A model generated the notes under the pieces. It saw only the letters and a list, made by a program, of their open reading frames with translations, made no database searches and was not told the origin of the DNA. Shown here piece by piece: positions 46,493 to 54,941 of a DNA stretch of 64,000 nt. Source of the stretch: Pseudomonas mangrovi (GTDB lineage Bacteria > Pseudomonadota > Gammaproteobacteria > Pseudomonadales > Pseudomonadaceae); NCBI RefSeq assembly GCF_003052585.1, contig NZ_QASN01000020.1, positions 496,001-560,000 on the forward strand, read 5' to 3'. A program made the position numbers and the translations under genes. How positions within the stretch are numbered: position 1 is the first letter of the stretch; every line of letters begins with the position of its first letter.

Positions 46493-48868
46493 TTGGTTGA
46501 GTACGTAGTTACCCTCGATAAGCTCGGCAATCACGATGTTGAGCGGGTGGGGGGCAAAAACGCCTCCCTTGGCGAGATGATCAGCAACCTCGCCGGCGCT
46601 GGGGTCTCCGTACCCGGTGGTTTCGCCACCACGGCCCAGGCCTACCGTGACTTCCTCGATCAAAGTGGTCTCAATGACCGTATCCATGCCGCTCTCGATG
46701 CGCTTGATGTCGATGACGTCAACGCGCTGGCCAAGACCGGTGCACAGATCCGTCAGTGGGTGATGGATGCGGAGTTCCCTGCCCAGCTCGACACCGATAT
46801 CCGCAAGGCCTTCGCCGAGATGGCTGGTGGCAACGACAACATGGCGGTCGCCGTACGTTCTTCGGCCACCGCGGAAGACCTGCCGGATGCTTCATTCGCC
46901 GGTCAGCAGGAAACCTTCCTCAATATTCGTGGCGTCGACAATGTGATCCGCGCTGCGAAGGAAGTGTTCGCCTCTCTGTTCAATGACCGTGCCATCGCCT
47001 ACCGCGTTCACCAGGGCTTCGACCACAAGGTCGTTGCGCTGTCGGCGGGAGTACAGCGCATGGTTCGCTCGGAAACCGGTACGGCCGGCGTGATGTTCAC
47101 CCTGGACACCGAATCGGGTTTCCGCGATGTGGTGTTCATCACCGGCGCCTACGGCCTGGGCGAGACCGTCGTGCAGGGCGCGGTCAACCCCGACGAGTTC
47201 TACGTGCACAAGCCGACGCTGGAAGCTGGTCGTCCGGCGATCCTGCGCCGCAACCTGGGCAGCAAGGCGATCAAGATGATCTACGGCGACGAGGCCAAGG
47301 CCGGCAAGTCGGTCAAGACCGTCGACGTCGAGCCGGCTGAGCGGATGCGTTTTGCTCTCAGCGACGAGGAGGTCACCAATCTCGCCCGTCAGGCGATGAC
47401 CATCGAGAAGCACTATGGTCGTCCGATGGACATCGAATGGGCCAAGGATGGAGACGATGGCCAGCTCTACATCGTCCAGGCGCGACCGGAAACCGTGAAA
47501 AGCCAGGCCAGTGGCAATGTCATGGAGCGCTATCTGCTCAAGGAGAAGGGCAAGGTACTGGTGGAGGGCCGTGCCATCGGCCAGCGCATCGGCGCGGGTC
47601 CGGTGAAGGTGATCCACGACGTGTCCGAGATGGACAAGATCCAGCCTGGCGACGTGCTGGTATCCGACATGACCGACCCTGACTGGGAGCCGGTGATGAA
47701 GCGCGCCAGCGCCATCGTCACCAATCGCGGCGGGCGCACCTGCCACGCAGCGATCATTGCTCGCGAGCTCGGTATTCCGGCCGTTGTCGGCTGTGGCAAC
47801 GCCACCAGCATGCTCTCTGACGGCCAGCGCGTGACCGTCTCCTGCGCCGAGGGCGATACCGGCTTCATCTTCGAGGGCCAGCTGGGCTTCGATATCCGCA
47901 AGAACTCGGTCGATGCGATGCCGGAGCTGCCGTTCAAGATCATGATGAACGTCGGCAACCCCGACCGCGCCTTCGACTTCGCCAACCTGCCCAATGAGGG
48001 TGTGGGTCTGGCGCGACTCGAATTCATCATCAACCGCATGATCGGCGTGCATCCGAAGGCCCTGTTGAACTTCGACGGGCTGCCGGCGGATGTGAAGGAC
48101 AGCGTCGAGAAGCGGATTTCCGGCTATGCCGGCCCGGTCGACTTCTATGTCGAGAAGCTCGTCGAGGGTGTCAGTACCCTGGCTGCGGCGTTCTGGCCGA
48201 AGAAGGTCATCGTGCGCCTGTCGGATTTCAAGTCCAACGAATACGCCAACCTGATCGGCGGCCGTCTTTACGAGCCGGAAGAAGAAAACCCGATGCTCGG
48301 CTTCCGCGGCGCATCACGCTACATCAGCGAATCGTTCCGCGATTGCTTCGAGCTCGAGTGCCGGGCGATGAAGAAGGTCCGCGACGTCATGGGCCTGACC
48401 AATGTAGAGCTGATGGTGCCCTTCGTGCGCACCCTCGGCGAAGCCCAGCAGGTCGTTGAACTGTTAGCGCATTACGGCCTCAAGCGCGGCGAGAATGGTC
48501 TGCGGGTGATCATGATGTGCGAACTGCCGTCCAACGCCTTGCTGGCTGACGAGTTTCTCGAATTCTTCGACGGCTTCTCGATCGGTTCCAACGACATGAC
48601 CCAGCTCACCCTCGGTCTCGACCGGGATTCGGGCATCATTGCCCATCTGTTCGACGAGCGTAATCCTGCGGTCAAGAAACTTTTGTCCAACGCGATCCAG
48701 GCGTGCAACAAGGCCGGCAAGTACATCGGCATCTGCGGTCAGGGCCCTTCGGACCACCCAGACCTGGCGCGCTGGCTGATGGATCAGGGCATCGAAAGCG
48801 TTTCGCTGAACCCCGATTCGGTGCTGGATACCTGGTTCTTCCTGGCCGAAGCTCAAGCACCCAACTGA
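46493..48868 (+). CDS. ppsA: Phosphoenolpyruvate synthase
   Basis: This 791-residue enzyme converts pyruvate and ATP to phosphoenolpyruvate, AMP and phosphate for gluconeogenesis. It has an N-terminal ATP-binding domain ([10 protein letters not shown] to [20 protein letters not shown]), a central phosphohistidine domain with His418 in [13 protein letters not shown], and a C-terminal TIM barrel with [10 protein letters not shown] containing the catalytic Cys. The start is TTG at 46493 with GGAGAG six bases upstream, giving [12 protein letters not shown]. It ends at an extended terminator hairpin. Its regulator PpsR is divergent. Confidence 0.97.
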   Translation: MVEYVVTLDKLGNHDVERVGGKNASLGEMISNLAGAGVSVPGGFATTAQAYRDFLDQSGLNDRIHAALDALDVDDVNALAKTGAQIRQWVMDAEFPAQLDTDIRKAFAEMAGGNDNMAVAVRSSATAEDLPDASFAGQQETFLNIRGVDNVIRAAKEVFASLFNDRAIAYRVHQGFDHKVVALSAGVQRMVRSETGTAGVMFTLDTESGFRDVVFITGAYGLGETVVQGAVNPDEFYVHKPTLEAGRPAILRRNLGSKAIKMIYGDEAKAGKSVKTVDVEPAERMRFALSDEEVTNLARQAMTIEKHYGRPMDIEWAKDGDDGQLYIVQARPETVKSQASGNVMERYLLKEKGKVLVEGRAIGQRIGAGPVKVIHDVSEMDKIQPGDVLVSDMTDPDWEPVMKRASAIVTNRGGRTCHAAIIARELGIPAVVGCGNATSMLSDGQRVTVSCAEGDTGFIFEGQLGFDIRKNSVDAMPELPFKIMMNVGNPDRAFDFANLPNEGVGLARLEFIINRMIGVHPKALLNFDGLPADVKDSVEKRISGYAGPVDFYVEKLVEGVSTLAAAFWPKKVIVRLSDFKSNEYANLIGGRLYEPEEENPMLGFRGASRYISESFRDCFELECRAMKKVRDVMGLTNVELMVPFVRTLGEAQQVVELLAHYGLKRGENGLRVIMMCELPSNALLADEFLEFFDGFSIGSNDMTQLTLGLDRDSGIIAHLFDERNPAVKKLLSNAIQACNKAGKYIGICGQGPSDHPDLARWLMDQGIESVSLNPDSVLDTWFFLAEAQAPN

Positions 48869-48884
48869 TCCACTTCGCCCCATC

Positions 48885-48936
48885 AAGGCGAGTCGCGGCA
48901 TGACGCTTTCCTGCGTCCTGCGGCGGCTCGCCTTTT
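48885..48936 (+). terminator. Long nested terminator hairpin after ppsA
   Basis: AAGGCGAG (48885-48892) pairs with CTCGCCTT (48927-48934), followed by TT and flanked internally by a second hairpin GACGC/GCGTC, giving a branched stem. It lies 16 bases after the ppsA stop. Confidence 0.8.
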
Positions 48937-48954
48937 CAGTGCAAGAAAATCCAC

Positions 48955-49938
48955 ATGCAGAGCAGCAGTCGCTTGTTTCCTGTCGTGCTGAGCAGTGCGG
49001 AAATCCGCGCCGATCTCAGCGAAGACGTCTACCTCCTCAGGCACGGCAGAGCCTCTGATTCCAGTGTCGAGCTGGCGCTGACTCGGCTCGGTCGTGCAGA
49101 TGCGGGAAAGCCCGGCGTGCCGGTGATCCTGCTGCATGGCAGCTTCTCCAATCGACGCTTCTGGTACTCACCCAGGGGTATCGGCCCGGGCGCTTTCCTT
49201 GCGCGCGCCGGCTTCGATGTCTGGATCGCCGAGATGCGGGGCCATGGCCTTTCACCGCGCAACCAGCGTTATCGGCACAATCAGGTGCGCGACTACGCGG
49301 CGGAAGATCTTCCGGCCATCGCCGATTTCGTCATCGAGCAAAACGGCTGCATACCTCACTGGGTTGGCCACTCGCTTGGCGGCACCGTGCTGGCGGCGGC
49401 CTTCGGTGGAGGCTTTCTGGATGCACAGAGGGGCGCGTCGCTGGCGCTGTTCGGCAGTCAAGTCTCGCGCCTGTACTGGCCCTTGAAGATTCCGCCGCTG
49501 GAGTGGGCCTTGCGCCTGGTGCTGGGGCGCTTCAACTACCTGTCCGGCAGTCGCTTCAAGCGCGGCCCCGAAGACGAGCCCATGGGCGTGGTACTGGAAA
49601 GTCTGCGCTGGCATCGCCTGTTCGGGCGCTTCGGCGACCGCACGCAGGATTGGGGGGCAGGGCTGCGCGAGGTGGCGGTACCGCTGTTTGCAGTTGCCGG
49701 GGCAGGGGACCGGCAGGATCCGCCGGCGCAATGCTACAAGTTGTTCGAGCAGTTTGGTTCGGCGCAGCGCACCTGGCTTTGCCTGGGGCGCGACGCCGGG
49801 TTCTCGTGCGACTTCGGTCACGTCGACATGCTGGTCAGCCGTGCCGCAGAACAGGAGGTCTGGCCACTTCTCGCGCAATGGCTGAACAGCGTGACAGTCA
49901 ACGTAGCGCGCGATGAGCGTTTGACCGTCTCGGGCTAG
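48955..49938 (+). CDS. Alpha/beta-fold hydrolase
   Basis: This 327-residue protein has the alpha/beta hydrolase core: the oxyanion [12 protein letters not shown], the [11 protein letters not shown] strand-turn, the nucleophile elbow VGHSLGGT with Ser140, and a candidate catalytic His in DFGHVDML near the C-terminus. No signal peptide is evident, so it is probably cytoplasmic. The substrate is unknown; fold relatives include esterases and lipases. No strong ribosome site is seen before the ATG at 48955. It sits between ppsA and rraA, an order also found in P. aeruginosa. Confidence 0.85.
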   Translation: MQSSSRLFPVVLSSAEIRADLSEDVYLLRHGRASDSSVELALTRLGRADAGKPGVPVILLHGSFSNRRFWYSPRGIGPGAFLARAGFDVWIAEMRGHGLSPRNQRYRHNQVRDYAAEDLPAIADFVIEQNGCIPHWVGHSLGGTVLAAAFGGGFLDAQRGASLALFGSQVSRLYWPLKIPPLEWALRLVLGRFNYLSGSRFKRGPEDEPMGVVLESLRWHRLFGRFGDRTQDWGAGLREVAVPLFAVAGAGDRQDPPAQCYKLFEQFGSAQRTWLCLGRDAGFSCDFGHVDMLVSRAAEQEVWPLLAQWLNSVTVNVARDERLTVSG

Positions 49939-50000
49939 CCGCTAAGATGGCCGTCCAGCGCTGCTGCGCGAGCCTGGTTTTCATTCAGAGGAGCTTCTAC

Positions 50001-50489
50001 ATGCAATATGTCACCCCGGATCTGTGCGACGCGTACCCCGAGCTGGTCCAGGTCGTAGAGCCGATGTTCAGCAATTTCGGGGGCCGCGATTCGTTCGGTG
50101 GCCAGATCGTCACCGTGAAGTGCTTCGAGGACAACTCGCTGGTCAAGTCTCAGGCCGATGAGCCGGGCCAGGGCAAGGTTCTGGTGGTGGATGGAGGCGG
50201 TTCGCTACGACGCGCGTTGCTGGGCGACATGATTGCCGAGAAAGCGGCGAAGAACGGCTGGGAAGGCATGGTCATCTATGGCTGCGTTCGGGACGTGGAC
50301 GTCCTGGCCCAGACCGACCTGGGGGTGCAGGCACTGGCCAGCCATCCGATGAAGACCGACAAGCGCGGCATCGGTGACCTGAATGTTCCGCTCACCTTCG
50401 CAGGCGTCACCTTCCGTCCTGGCGAATACGTCTATGCCGACAATAACGGCATCATCGTTTCCCCTCAGGCGCTGAAGATGCCGGAGTAA
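50001..50489 (+). CDS. rraA: RraA: inhibitor of RNase E activity (RraA family)
   Basis: This 162-residue protein forms the trimeric RraA fold, with the central motif [19 protein letters not shown] and [10 protein letters not shown]. RraA binds RNase E and alters mRNA decay. A related group has HMG/oxaloacetate aldolase activity, and the motif GxxxD…GCxRD with Arg-Asp is shared, so both roles are possible in this family. The ATG at 50001 follows AGAGGAGC. It lies 62 bases after the hydrolase gene and 7 bases before cmaX. Confidence 0.93.
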   Translation: MQYVTPDLCDAYPELVQVVEPMFSNFGGRDSFGGQIVTVKCFEDNSLVKSQADEPGQGKVLVVDGGGSLRRALLGDMIAEKAAKNGWEGMVIYGCVRDVDVLAQTDLGVQALASHPMKTDKRGIGDLNVPLTFAGVTFRPGEYVYADNNGIIVSPQALKMPE

Positions 50490-50496
50490 CGCAGGT

Positions 50497-51522
50497 TTGA
50501 ATCCGCACAGCGACGACTCGCTCGCCGAAGATCCGGGCCAGGCCAGGCGCCTTGGCCTGGTGCACGCCTTCGTCCTCGACGGTCAGGGCGGCGCTCGGGC
50601 GCTGAGCCGGGAGCAACTGGCGGATATCGAACTTGCCGAGCAGGAAAGTCTCTGGCTGCACTGGGATCGCGGGCATCCGTTTGCGCAACGCTGGTTACGT
50701 GAGGACAGCGGACTGAACGAGTTCGCTTGCGATCTGCTGCTCGAGGAAAACACCCGTCCGCGGCTGGTGGATCTGCAGAACAACGAGCTGCTGCTGTTTC
50801 TGCGCGGGCTCAATCTCAATCCGGGCGCCGACCCGGAAGACATGGTGTCGCTGCGGATATTCGTCTCCGCCAAACGGGTGATCTCCCTGCGTCTGCGTTC
50901 CGCGCACGCTACCCAGGAAGTCATCGCCAGGTTGCAGCAGGGCACGGGGCCGCGTACTTCTTCAGAGCTGATTCTCTATCTCGCCCTGTCGATGACCGAT
51001 CGTATAGAAAGCGTGGTGTTGCAGCTCGCCGAACAGGTGGACGCGCAGGAAGATGCGCAGGATCAGGACGAGCATTTCACCCCTGACCACCAACAAATGC
51101 TCGTGGTGCGCCGGCGAGCGGCCGGACTGCGGCGCTTTCTTGCGCCGCAGCGCGACATCTATGGCCAGCTGGCGCGGCATCGGCAACCCTGGTTCGTCGA
51201 GGACGACACGGATTACTGGAACGAGCTGAACAACCAGTTGACCCGCTACCTGGAAGAACTCGACCTGACTCGCGAGCGTGTCAGCCTGGTGCTGGAATCC
51301 GAAAATCGTCGTTTGAATGCGCACATGAATAAAGTGATGTACCGCTTCGGCATCATTACCTGCATCTTCTTGCCAATGAGCTTTCTGACCGGCCTGCTCG
51401 GCATCAATGTCGGGGGGATTCCAGGCGGCGACAGTTCGCTGGGCTTTCTCATCGCCTGCGTGATCATCGCTCTGGTCGCTGTGATACAGGTGGTGCTATT
51501 TCGTCGGCTGCGCTGGCTGTGA
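50497..51522 (+). CDS. cmaX: CmaX: CorA/ZntB-type divalent metal transporter
   Basis: This 341-residue protein has a large cytoplasmic N-terminal funnel domain and two C-terminal membrane helices (about 278-298 and 310-332). The pore motif lies between the helices and is GIN (in LLGINVGGIPGG) where classic CorA has GMN, as in the ZntB-like group. It is the counterpart of CmaX, which in P. aeruginosa precedes crfX-cmpX-sigX. I use TTG 50497 as start, 7 bases after rraA. The transported ion is uncertain (Mg2+, Zn2+ or other). Confidence 0.87.
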   Translation: MNPHSDDSLAEDPGQARRLGLVHAFVLDGQGGARALSREQLADIELAEQESLWLHWDRGHPFAQRWLREDSGLNEFACDLLLEENTRPRLVDLQNNELLLFLRGLNLNPGADPEDMVSLRIFVSAKRVISLRLRSAHATQEVIARLQQGTGPRTSSELILYLALSMTDRIESVVLQLAEQVDAQEDAQDQDEHFTPDHQQMLVVRRRAAGLRRFLAPQRDIYGQLARHRQPWFVEDDTDYWNELNNQLTRYLEELDLTRERVSLVLESENRRLNAHMNKVMYRFGIITCIFLPMSFLTGLLGINVGGIPGGDSSLGFLIACVIIALVAVIQVVLFRRLRWL

Positions 51523-51570
51523 CCCGTACCAGCGAATACTCGTCAAGCTGTCACCTTTGCGGAGATACGC

Positions 51571-51807
51571 ATGAAAGATCCCTTTGAAGAGTCCTTGCGC
51601 GATCTGCTCAAGGCGCCTCCTTCCGAACATGACGATGATGCCTGCCTCGATCGCGTACTGAAGACTGCCAACCGCCAGGTGGGTGCCGGCGACCTGTTCA
51701 GCATGGTCGGCCACTGGCTGGAGGCATTGATGATCGGCCTGAACAAGGGCTCTGCGCATCTTTCACCTACTTCACGTTCGAACTCCACCGACCACAAGGC
51801 TCAATGA
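51571..51807 (+). CDS. crfX: CrfX small protein
   Basis: This 78-residue protein has an acidic N-terminal half (KDPFEESLRDLL, EHDDDACLD) and a hydrophobic patch (MVGHWLEALMIGL) that might associate with a membrane. It corresponds to CrfX of P. aeruginosa by place and size. Function is not well established; it has been linked to the SigX regulon. Its stop is one base from the cmpX start, so the two are co-translated. Confidence 0.85.
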   Translation: MKDPFEESLRDLLKAPPSEHDDDACLDRVLKTANRQVGAGDLFSMVGHWLEALMIGLNKGSAHLSPTSRSNSTDHKAQ

Positions 51808-51808
51808 C

Positions 51809-52633
51809 ATGGAACTGGATCCCTGGACTCAAAGCTTGGTAAGCGCGATGAACTCGGTATGGACGCCGATCGCGGGCTTCATTCCGCGTCTGTTCGGCGC
51901 CCTGATCGTCGTGCTGGTGGGGTTCGTGGTGGCCAAGCTGCTCGACACCCTGCTGTCGAAGCTGCTCGCCAAACTCGGTCTGGACCGGCTGATGGCCGGC
52001 ACCGGGCTGACCAAGTTGCTGGGACGAGTAGGTATTCGTGCGCCGGTATCGACGCTGATCGGCAAGATAATCTACTGGTTCGTGCTATTGATATTCCTGG
52101 TGACTGCCGCTGAGTCGCTGGGCCTGGATCGGGTATCGGCCACTCTGGACGTACTTGCCCTGTACCTGCCCAAGGTGCTCGGCGCGGCCATCGTCATGCT
52201 CGCCGGCGTGCTTCTGGCGCAGCTGGTAAGCGGCATGGTGCGCGGTGCCGCGGAAGGCGTGGGCCTGGACTATGCCAATGGCCTGGGACGTATCGCTCAG
52301 TGGTTGGTGATCATCATCAGCATCTCGGTGGCGATCGGTCAGCTCGAGGTCAAGACCGACCTGCTCAATAATGTCATCGCGATCGTTCTGATCTCCGTCG
52401 GGCTTGCCGTGGCGCTGGCCCTGGGGCTGGGCAGTCGCGAGATTGCCGGACAGATTCTCGCCGGTATCTATGTGCGCGAGCTTTACGCGGTGGGGCAGAG
52501 CATCAGCATCGACGAGCTGGAGGGGCAGATCGAAGAAATCGGCACGGTGAAGACCACGCTGCTCACCGGAGACGGCGAGCTGGTCTCGGTGGCCAACAAG
52601 ACGCTACTCGAGAGCCTGGTGAGAAGTCGCTGA
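51809..52633 (+). CDS. cmpX: CmpX: small-conductance mechanosensitive channel-like protein
   Basis: This 274-residue inner-membrane protein has four or five helices in its first 200 residues. A YnaI/MscS-type beta domain follows, with LGLGSREIAGQILAGIYVRELYAVGQSISIDELEG. CmpX in P. aeruginosa influences SigX activity and envelope homeostasis. The start at 51809 follows crfX by one base. A palindromic hairpin separates it from sigX. Confidence 0.9.
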   Translation: MELDPWTQSLVSAMNSVWTPIAGFIPRLFGALIVVLVGFVVAKLLDTLLSKLLAKLGLDRLMAGTGLTKLLGRVGIRAPVSTLIGKIIYWFVLLIFLVTAAESLGLDRVSATLDVLALYLPKVLGAAIVMLAGVLLAQLVSGMVRGAAEGVGLDYANGLGRIAQWLVIIISISVAIGQLEVKTDLLNNVIAIVLISVGLAVALALGLGSREIAGQILAGIYVRELYAVGQSISIDELEGQIEEIGTVKTTLLTGDGELVSVANKTLLESLVRSR

Positions 52634-52656
52634 TTTCGCATCCTGTTAAGCTGGAC

Positions 52657-52680
52657 ACCCCTCGCTAGCGAGGGGTTTGC
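52657..52680 (+). terminator. Perfect 20-base palindrome between cmpX and sigX
   Basis: ACCCCTCGCTAGCGAGGGGT (52657-52676) is fully self-complementary and is followed by TTG. It lies 23 bases after the cmpX stop and about 40 before the sigX start. It is probably a terminator or attenuator that limits read-through into sigX. Confidence 0.7.
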
Positions 52681-52717
52681 CATTTCCGATTCCGCAAGAA
52701 CTGTCGGCTAGAACGCC

Positions 52718-53308
52718 TTGAACAAAACCCACTCGCTTCCCTCGCGATACGATCCCCGCGAGCTCTCTGATGAGGAGCTGGTGCTGCGTGCGCACGACGA
52801 ACTGTTCCACGTAACCCGTGCCTATGAAGAGCTGATGCGACGTTATCAGCGCACGCTGTTCAATGTTTGCGCGCGCTATCTGGGTAATGATCGGGATGCC
52901 GATGATGTCTGCCAGGAAGTGATGCTCAAGGTTCTTTATGGACTGAAGAACTTCGAGGGCAAATCCAAGTTCAAGACCTGGCTTTACAGCATTACCTACA
53001 ACGAATGCATCACCCAGTACCGCAAGGAAAAGCGCAAGCGCCGTTTGCTCGATGCGCTGAGTCTTGATCCGCTGGAGGAGGCATCGGAGGAAAAGCCGGT
53101 CAAGATCGAGGACAAGGCGGGCCTGGACCGCTGGCTGGTCCACGTCAATCCGATCGACAGGGAGATTCTGGTGCTGCGGTTTGTCGCAGAACTGGAGTTC
53201 CAGGAAATTGCCGACATCATGCACATGGGCCTGAGCGCCACAAAGATGCGGTACAAGCGCGCCTTGGACAAACTCCGTGAAAAATTCTCAGGACTTACAG
53301 AAACTTAA
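52718..53308 (+). CDS. sigX: ECF sigma factor SigX
   Basis: This 196-residue extracytoplasmic-function sigma factor has region 2 in ARYLGNDRDADDVCQEVMLKVL and FKTWLYSITYNECITQYRK, and region 4 in VLRFVAELEFQEIADIMHMGLSATKMRYKRALDKLRE. SigX controls oprF and envelope and membrane-fluidity genes in P. aeruginosa. The start is TTG 52718, without a strong ribosome site; a low translation rate would suit a sigma factor. No anti-sigma gene lies next to it. oprF follows 107 bases downstream. Confidence 0.95.
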   Translation: MNKTHSLPSRYDPRELSDEELVLRAHDELFHVTRAYEELMRRYQRTLFNVCARYLGNDRDADDVCQEVMLKVLYGLKNFEGKSKFKTWLYSITYNECITQYRKEKRKRRLLDALSLDPLEEASEEKPVKIEDKAGLDRWLVHVNPIDREILVLRFVAELEFQEIADIMHMGLSATKMRYKRALDKLREKFSGLTET

Positions 53309-53346
53309 TCGGCGCAAAGACCTCAAACCGTCAGGTTCAGTTCTGC

Positions 53347-53352
53347 TAGACT
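53347..53352 (+). promoter_or_regulatory. Candidate extended -10 of the oprF promoter
   Basis: TGC-TAGACT has the TGn extension and a 4-of-6 -10. No good -35 lies at 16-18 bases upstream. The sigX-oprF gap must hold at least one promoter because OprF is abundant; SigX may use another site that I cannot fix. Confidence 0.35.
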
Positions 53353-53415
53353 ACGCGGCTTAGTTGTCTTGCAACTGTCAAACAGCTTACCGACCACCTA
53401 GACGGGGATTTACGG

Positions 53416-54411
53416 ATGAAATTGAAAAACACTTTGGGCGTTGTCATTGGCTCCATCATCGCCACCTCCTCCCTTGGCGTAATGGCCCAGGGCCAGGGTG
53501 CTGTTGAAGTGGAAGTCTTTGGCAAGCGCGCTTTCATGGAAAGCAACCGTGATGTCAGCGACGGTAATCTGTGGGGCGCCGGCGTTGGCTACTACCTGAC
53601 CGACGACGTTTCTCTGAATCTGTCCCACGGCCGGTACAAATCCATCGATTCGGACGATGCTTTCCCCGGCACCACCAGCCGCAACGACATCGACGGCCAC
53701 CTGAGCACCGTTGAAGCCGCCTACCACTTCGGCACCCCGGGCGCTAACAGCCTGCGTCCATACATCTCCGGTGGTTTCGGCCATCAGGAGCTGGACAACA
53801 CCTATAGCAGTGGCCGCGACAAGACTACCTTCGCCATGGTCGGTACCGGCGTCAAATACTACCTCTCCGAGAACCTCATGGTCCGTGCTGGCGTTGATGT
53901 TCTGCACAGCCTGGATACCGAGAACACCGAGTGGATGGCAGGCGTTGGTGTCGGTCTGAACTTCGGCGGCAGCGCCGGTCAGCAGCAAGCTGCTGCCGAG
54001 CCGGCCGCCTACGAACCCGCTCCGCAGGAGCCGGTCCAGCAGGAGCAGGCTCCTGAAGTCGTACGTGTCGAGCTGGACGTCAAGTTCGACTTCGACAAGG
54101 CCGTCGTCAAGGAAGAAAGCTACGGCGATATCAAGAACCTGGCTGAGTTCATGAATCAGTACCCGCAGACCAGCACCACTGTTGAAGGTCACACCGACTC
54201 CGTCGGCTCTGACGCTTACAACCAGGGTCTGTCGCAGCGTCGTGCCAACGCCGTTCGTGAAGTACTGGTCAACCAGTACGGTGTTGATGGCAGCCGCGTC
54301 AACGCTGTCGGTCATGGCGAGAGCCAGCCGGTAGCTGACAACGCTACCGACAGCGGCCGCGCGATCAACCGTCGCGTTGAAGCTGAAGTGGAAGCGCAGA
54401 TCCAGCAATAA
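53416..54411 (+). CDS. oprF: Major porin and structural outer-membrane protein OprF
   Basis: This 331-residue OmpA-family protein has a signal peptide ending at VMA (residue 24), an eight-stranded N-terminal barrel domain (to about residue 184), a linker (185-214) and a C-terminal OmpA peptidoglycan-binding domain with TTVEGHTDSVGSDAYNQGLSQRRANAV. The protein contains no cysteine. The linker is a Pro/Glu/Gln/Ala-rich stretch where P. aeruginosa OprF has a longer cysteine-containing region, so total length is about 20 residues less. OprF gives the envelope structure and slow porin activity. It is preceded by sigX and followed by a strong terminator. Confidence 0.96.
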   Translation: MKLKNTLGVVIGSIIATSSLGVMAQGQGAVEVEVFGKRAFMESNRDVSDGNLWGAGVGYYLTDDVSLNLSHGRYKSIDSDDAFPGTTSRNDIDGHLSTVEAAYHFGTPGANSLRPYISGGFGHQELDNTYSSGRDKTTFAMVGTGVKYYLSENLMVRAGVDVLHSLDTENTEWMAGVGVGLNFGGSAGQQQAAAEPAAYEPAPQEPVQQEQAPEVVRVELDVKFDFDKAVVKEESYGDIKNLAEFMNQYPQTSTTVEGHTDSVGSDAYNQGLSQRRANAVREVLVNQYGVDGSRVNAVGHGESQPVADNATDSGRAINRRVEAEVEAQIQQ

Positions 54412-54432
54412 GCTGATCCGCGTTAGTTGACT

Positions 54433-54462
54433 GAAAGAACCCGGCCTCGGCCGGGTTCTTTC
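54433..54462. terminator. Strong symmetric terminator after oprF
   Basis: GAAAGAACCCGGCC (54433-54446) pairs with GGCCGGGTTCTTTC (54449-54462). It lies 21 bases after oprF and between convergent oprF and yheU. Nothing further is seen in the remaining 155 bases of the gap. Confidence 0.9.
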
Positions 54463-54617
54463 GTTTCCGCCTGCAGGTTCTACTGGTCCGCGCGTTGCCG
54501 TCGACGCTCCTGCTTCGGGGTGACGAATCTGCTTCGGCGACCTGCGGAATTGATAGAGCATTGCTCATCGGGCTGAGCCGTGCAGCGAGCACCTGATCGA
54601 ACGCCGCGACAGGGCTT

Positions 54618-54845
54618 TCAGTCGAGCAGCGCTCGCGGTACCTCACTGCGCAGCAACAGCTGACATTGCTGGCTTTCCGGATCGAAAAGGATCACCGCCG
54701 TGCCGCGCTCCAGCGCCTGTCTGGCGCGTGCGACGCGCAGCTCCAGCGGCGTTTCATCGCCATTGTCGGTTCCCTCGCGGCTGACGAAGTCCTCCAGCAG
54801 TCCTTGCAGTGTTTCGGCTTGCAGCATGTCATGGGGTATCAGCAT
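54618..54845 (-). CDS. yheU: YheU family small protein
   Basis: This 75-residue cytoplasmic protein has the UPF0270/YheU pattern: MLIPHDMLQAETLQGLLEDFV at the start, then SREGTDNGDETPLELRVARARQAL and a C-terminal strand VILFDPESQ. The start at 54845 replaces a longer open frame whose extra N-terminal residues do not fit the family. Function is unknown. It is downstream of the hybrid kinase gene on the same strand with a 96-base gap. Confidence 0.88.
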   Translation of the reverse strand: MLIPHDMLQAETLQGLLEDFVSREGTDNGDETPLELRVARARQALERGTAVILFDPESQQCQLLLRSEVPRALLD

Positions 54846-54941
54846 TGGGCTTGCGAGGCTCCGGACGCCGGCAGGCGTCCCGTTCGAGGGTGGAAACGAG
54901 CGACAAGGATACTCGGCCCACGGGCCCGGCCATAGCAATGA

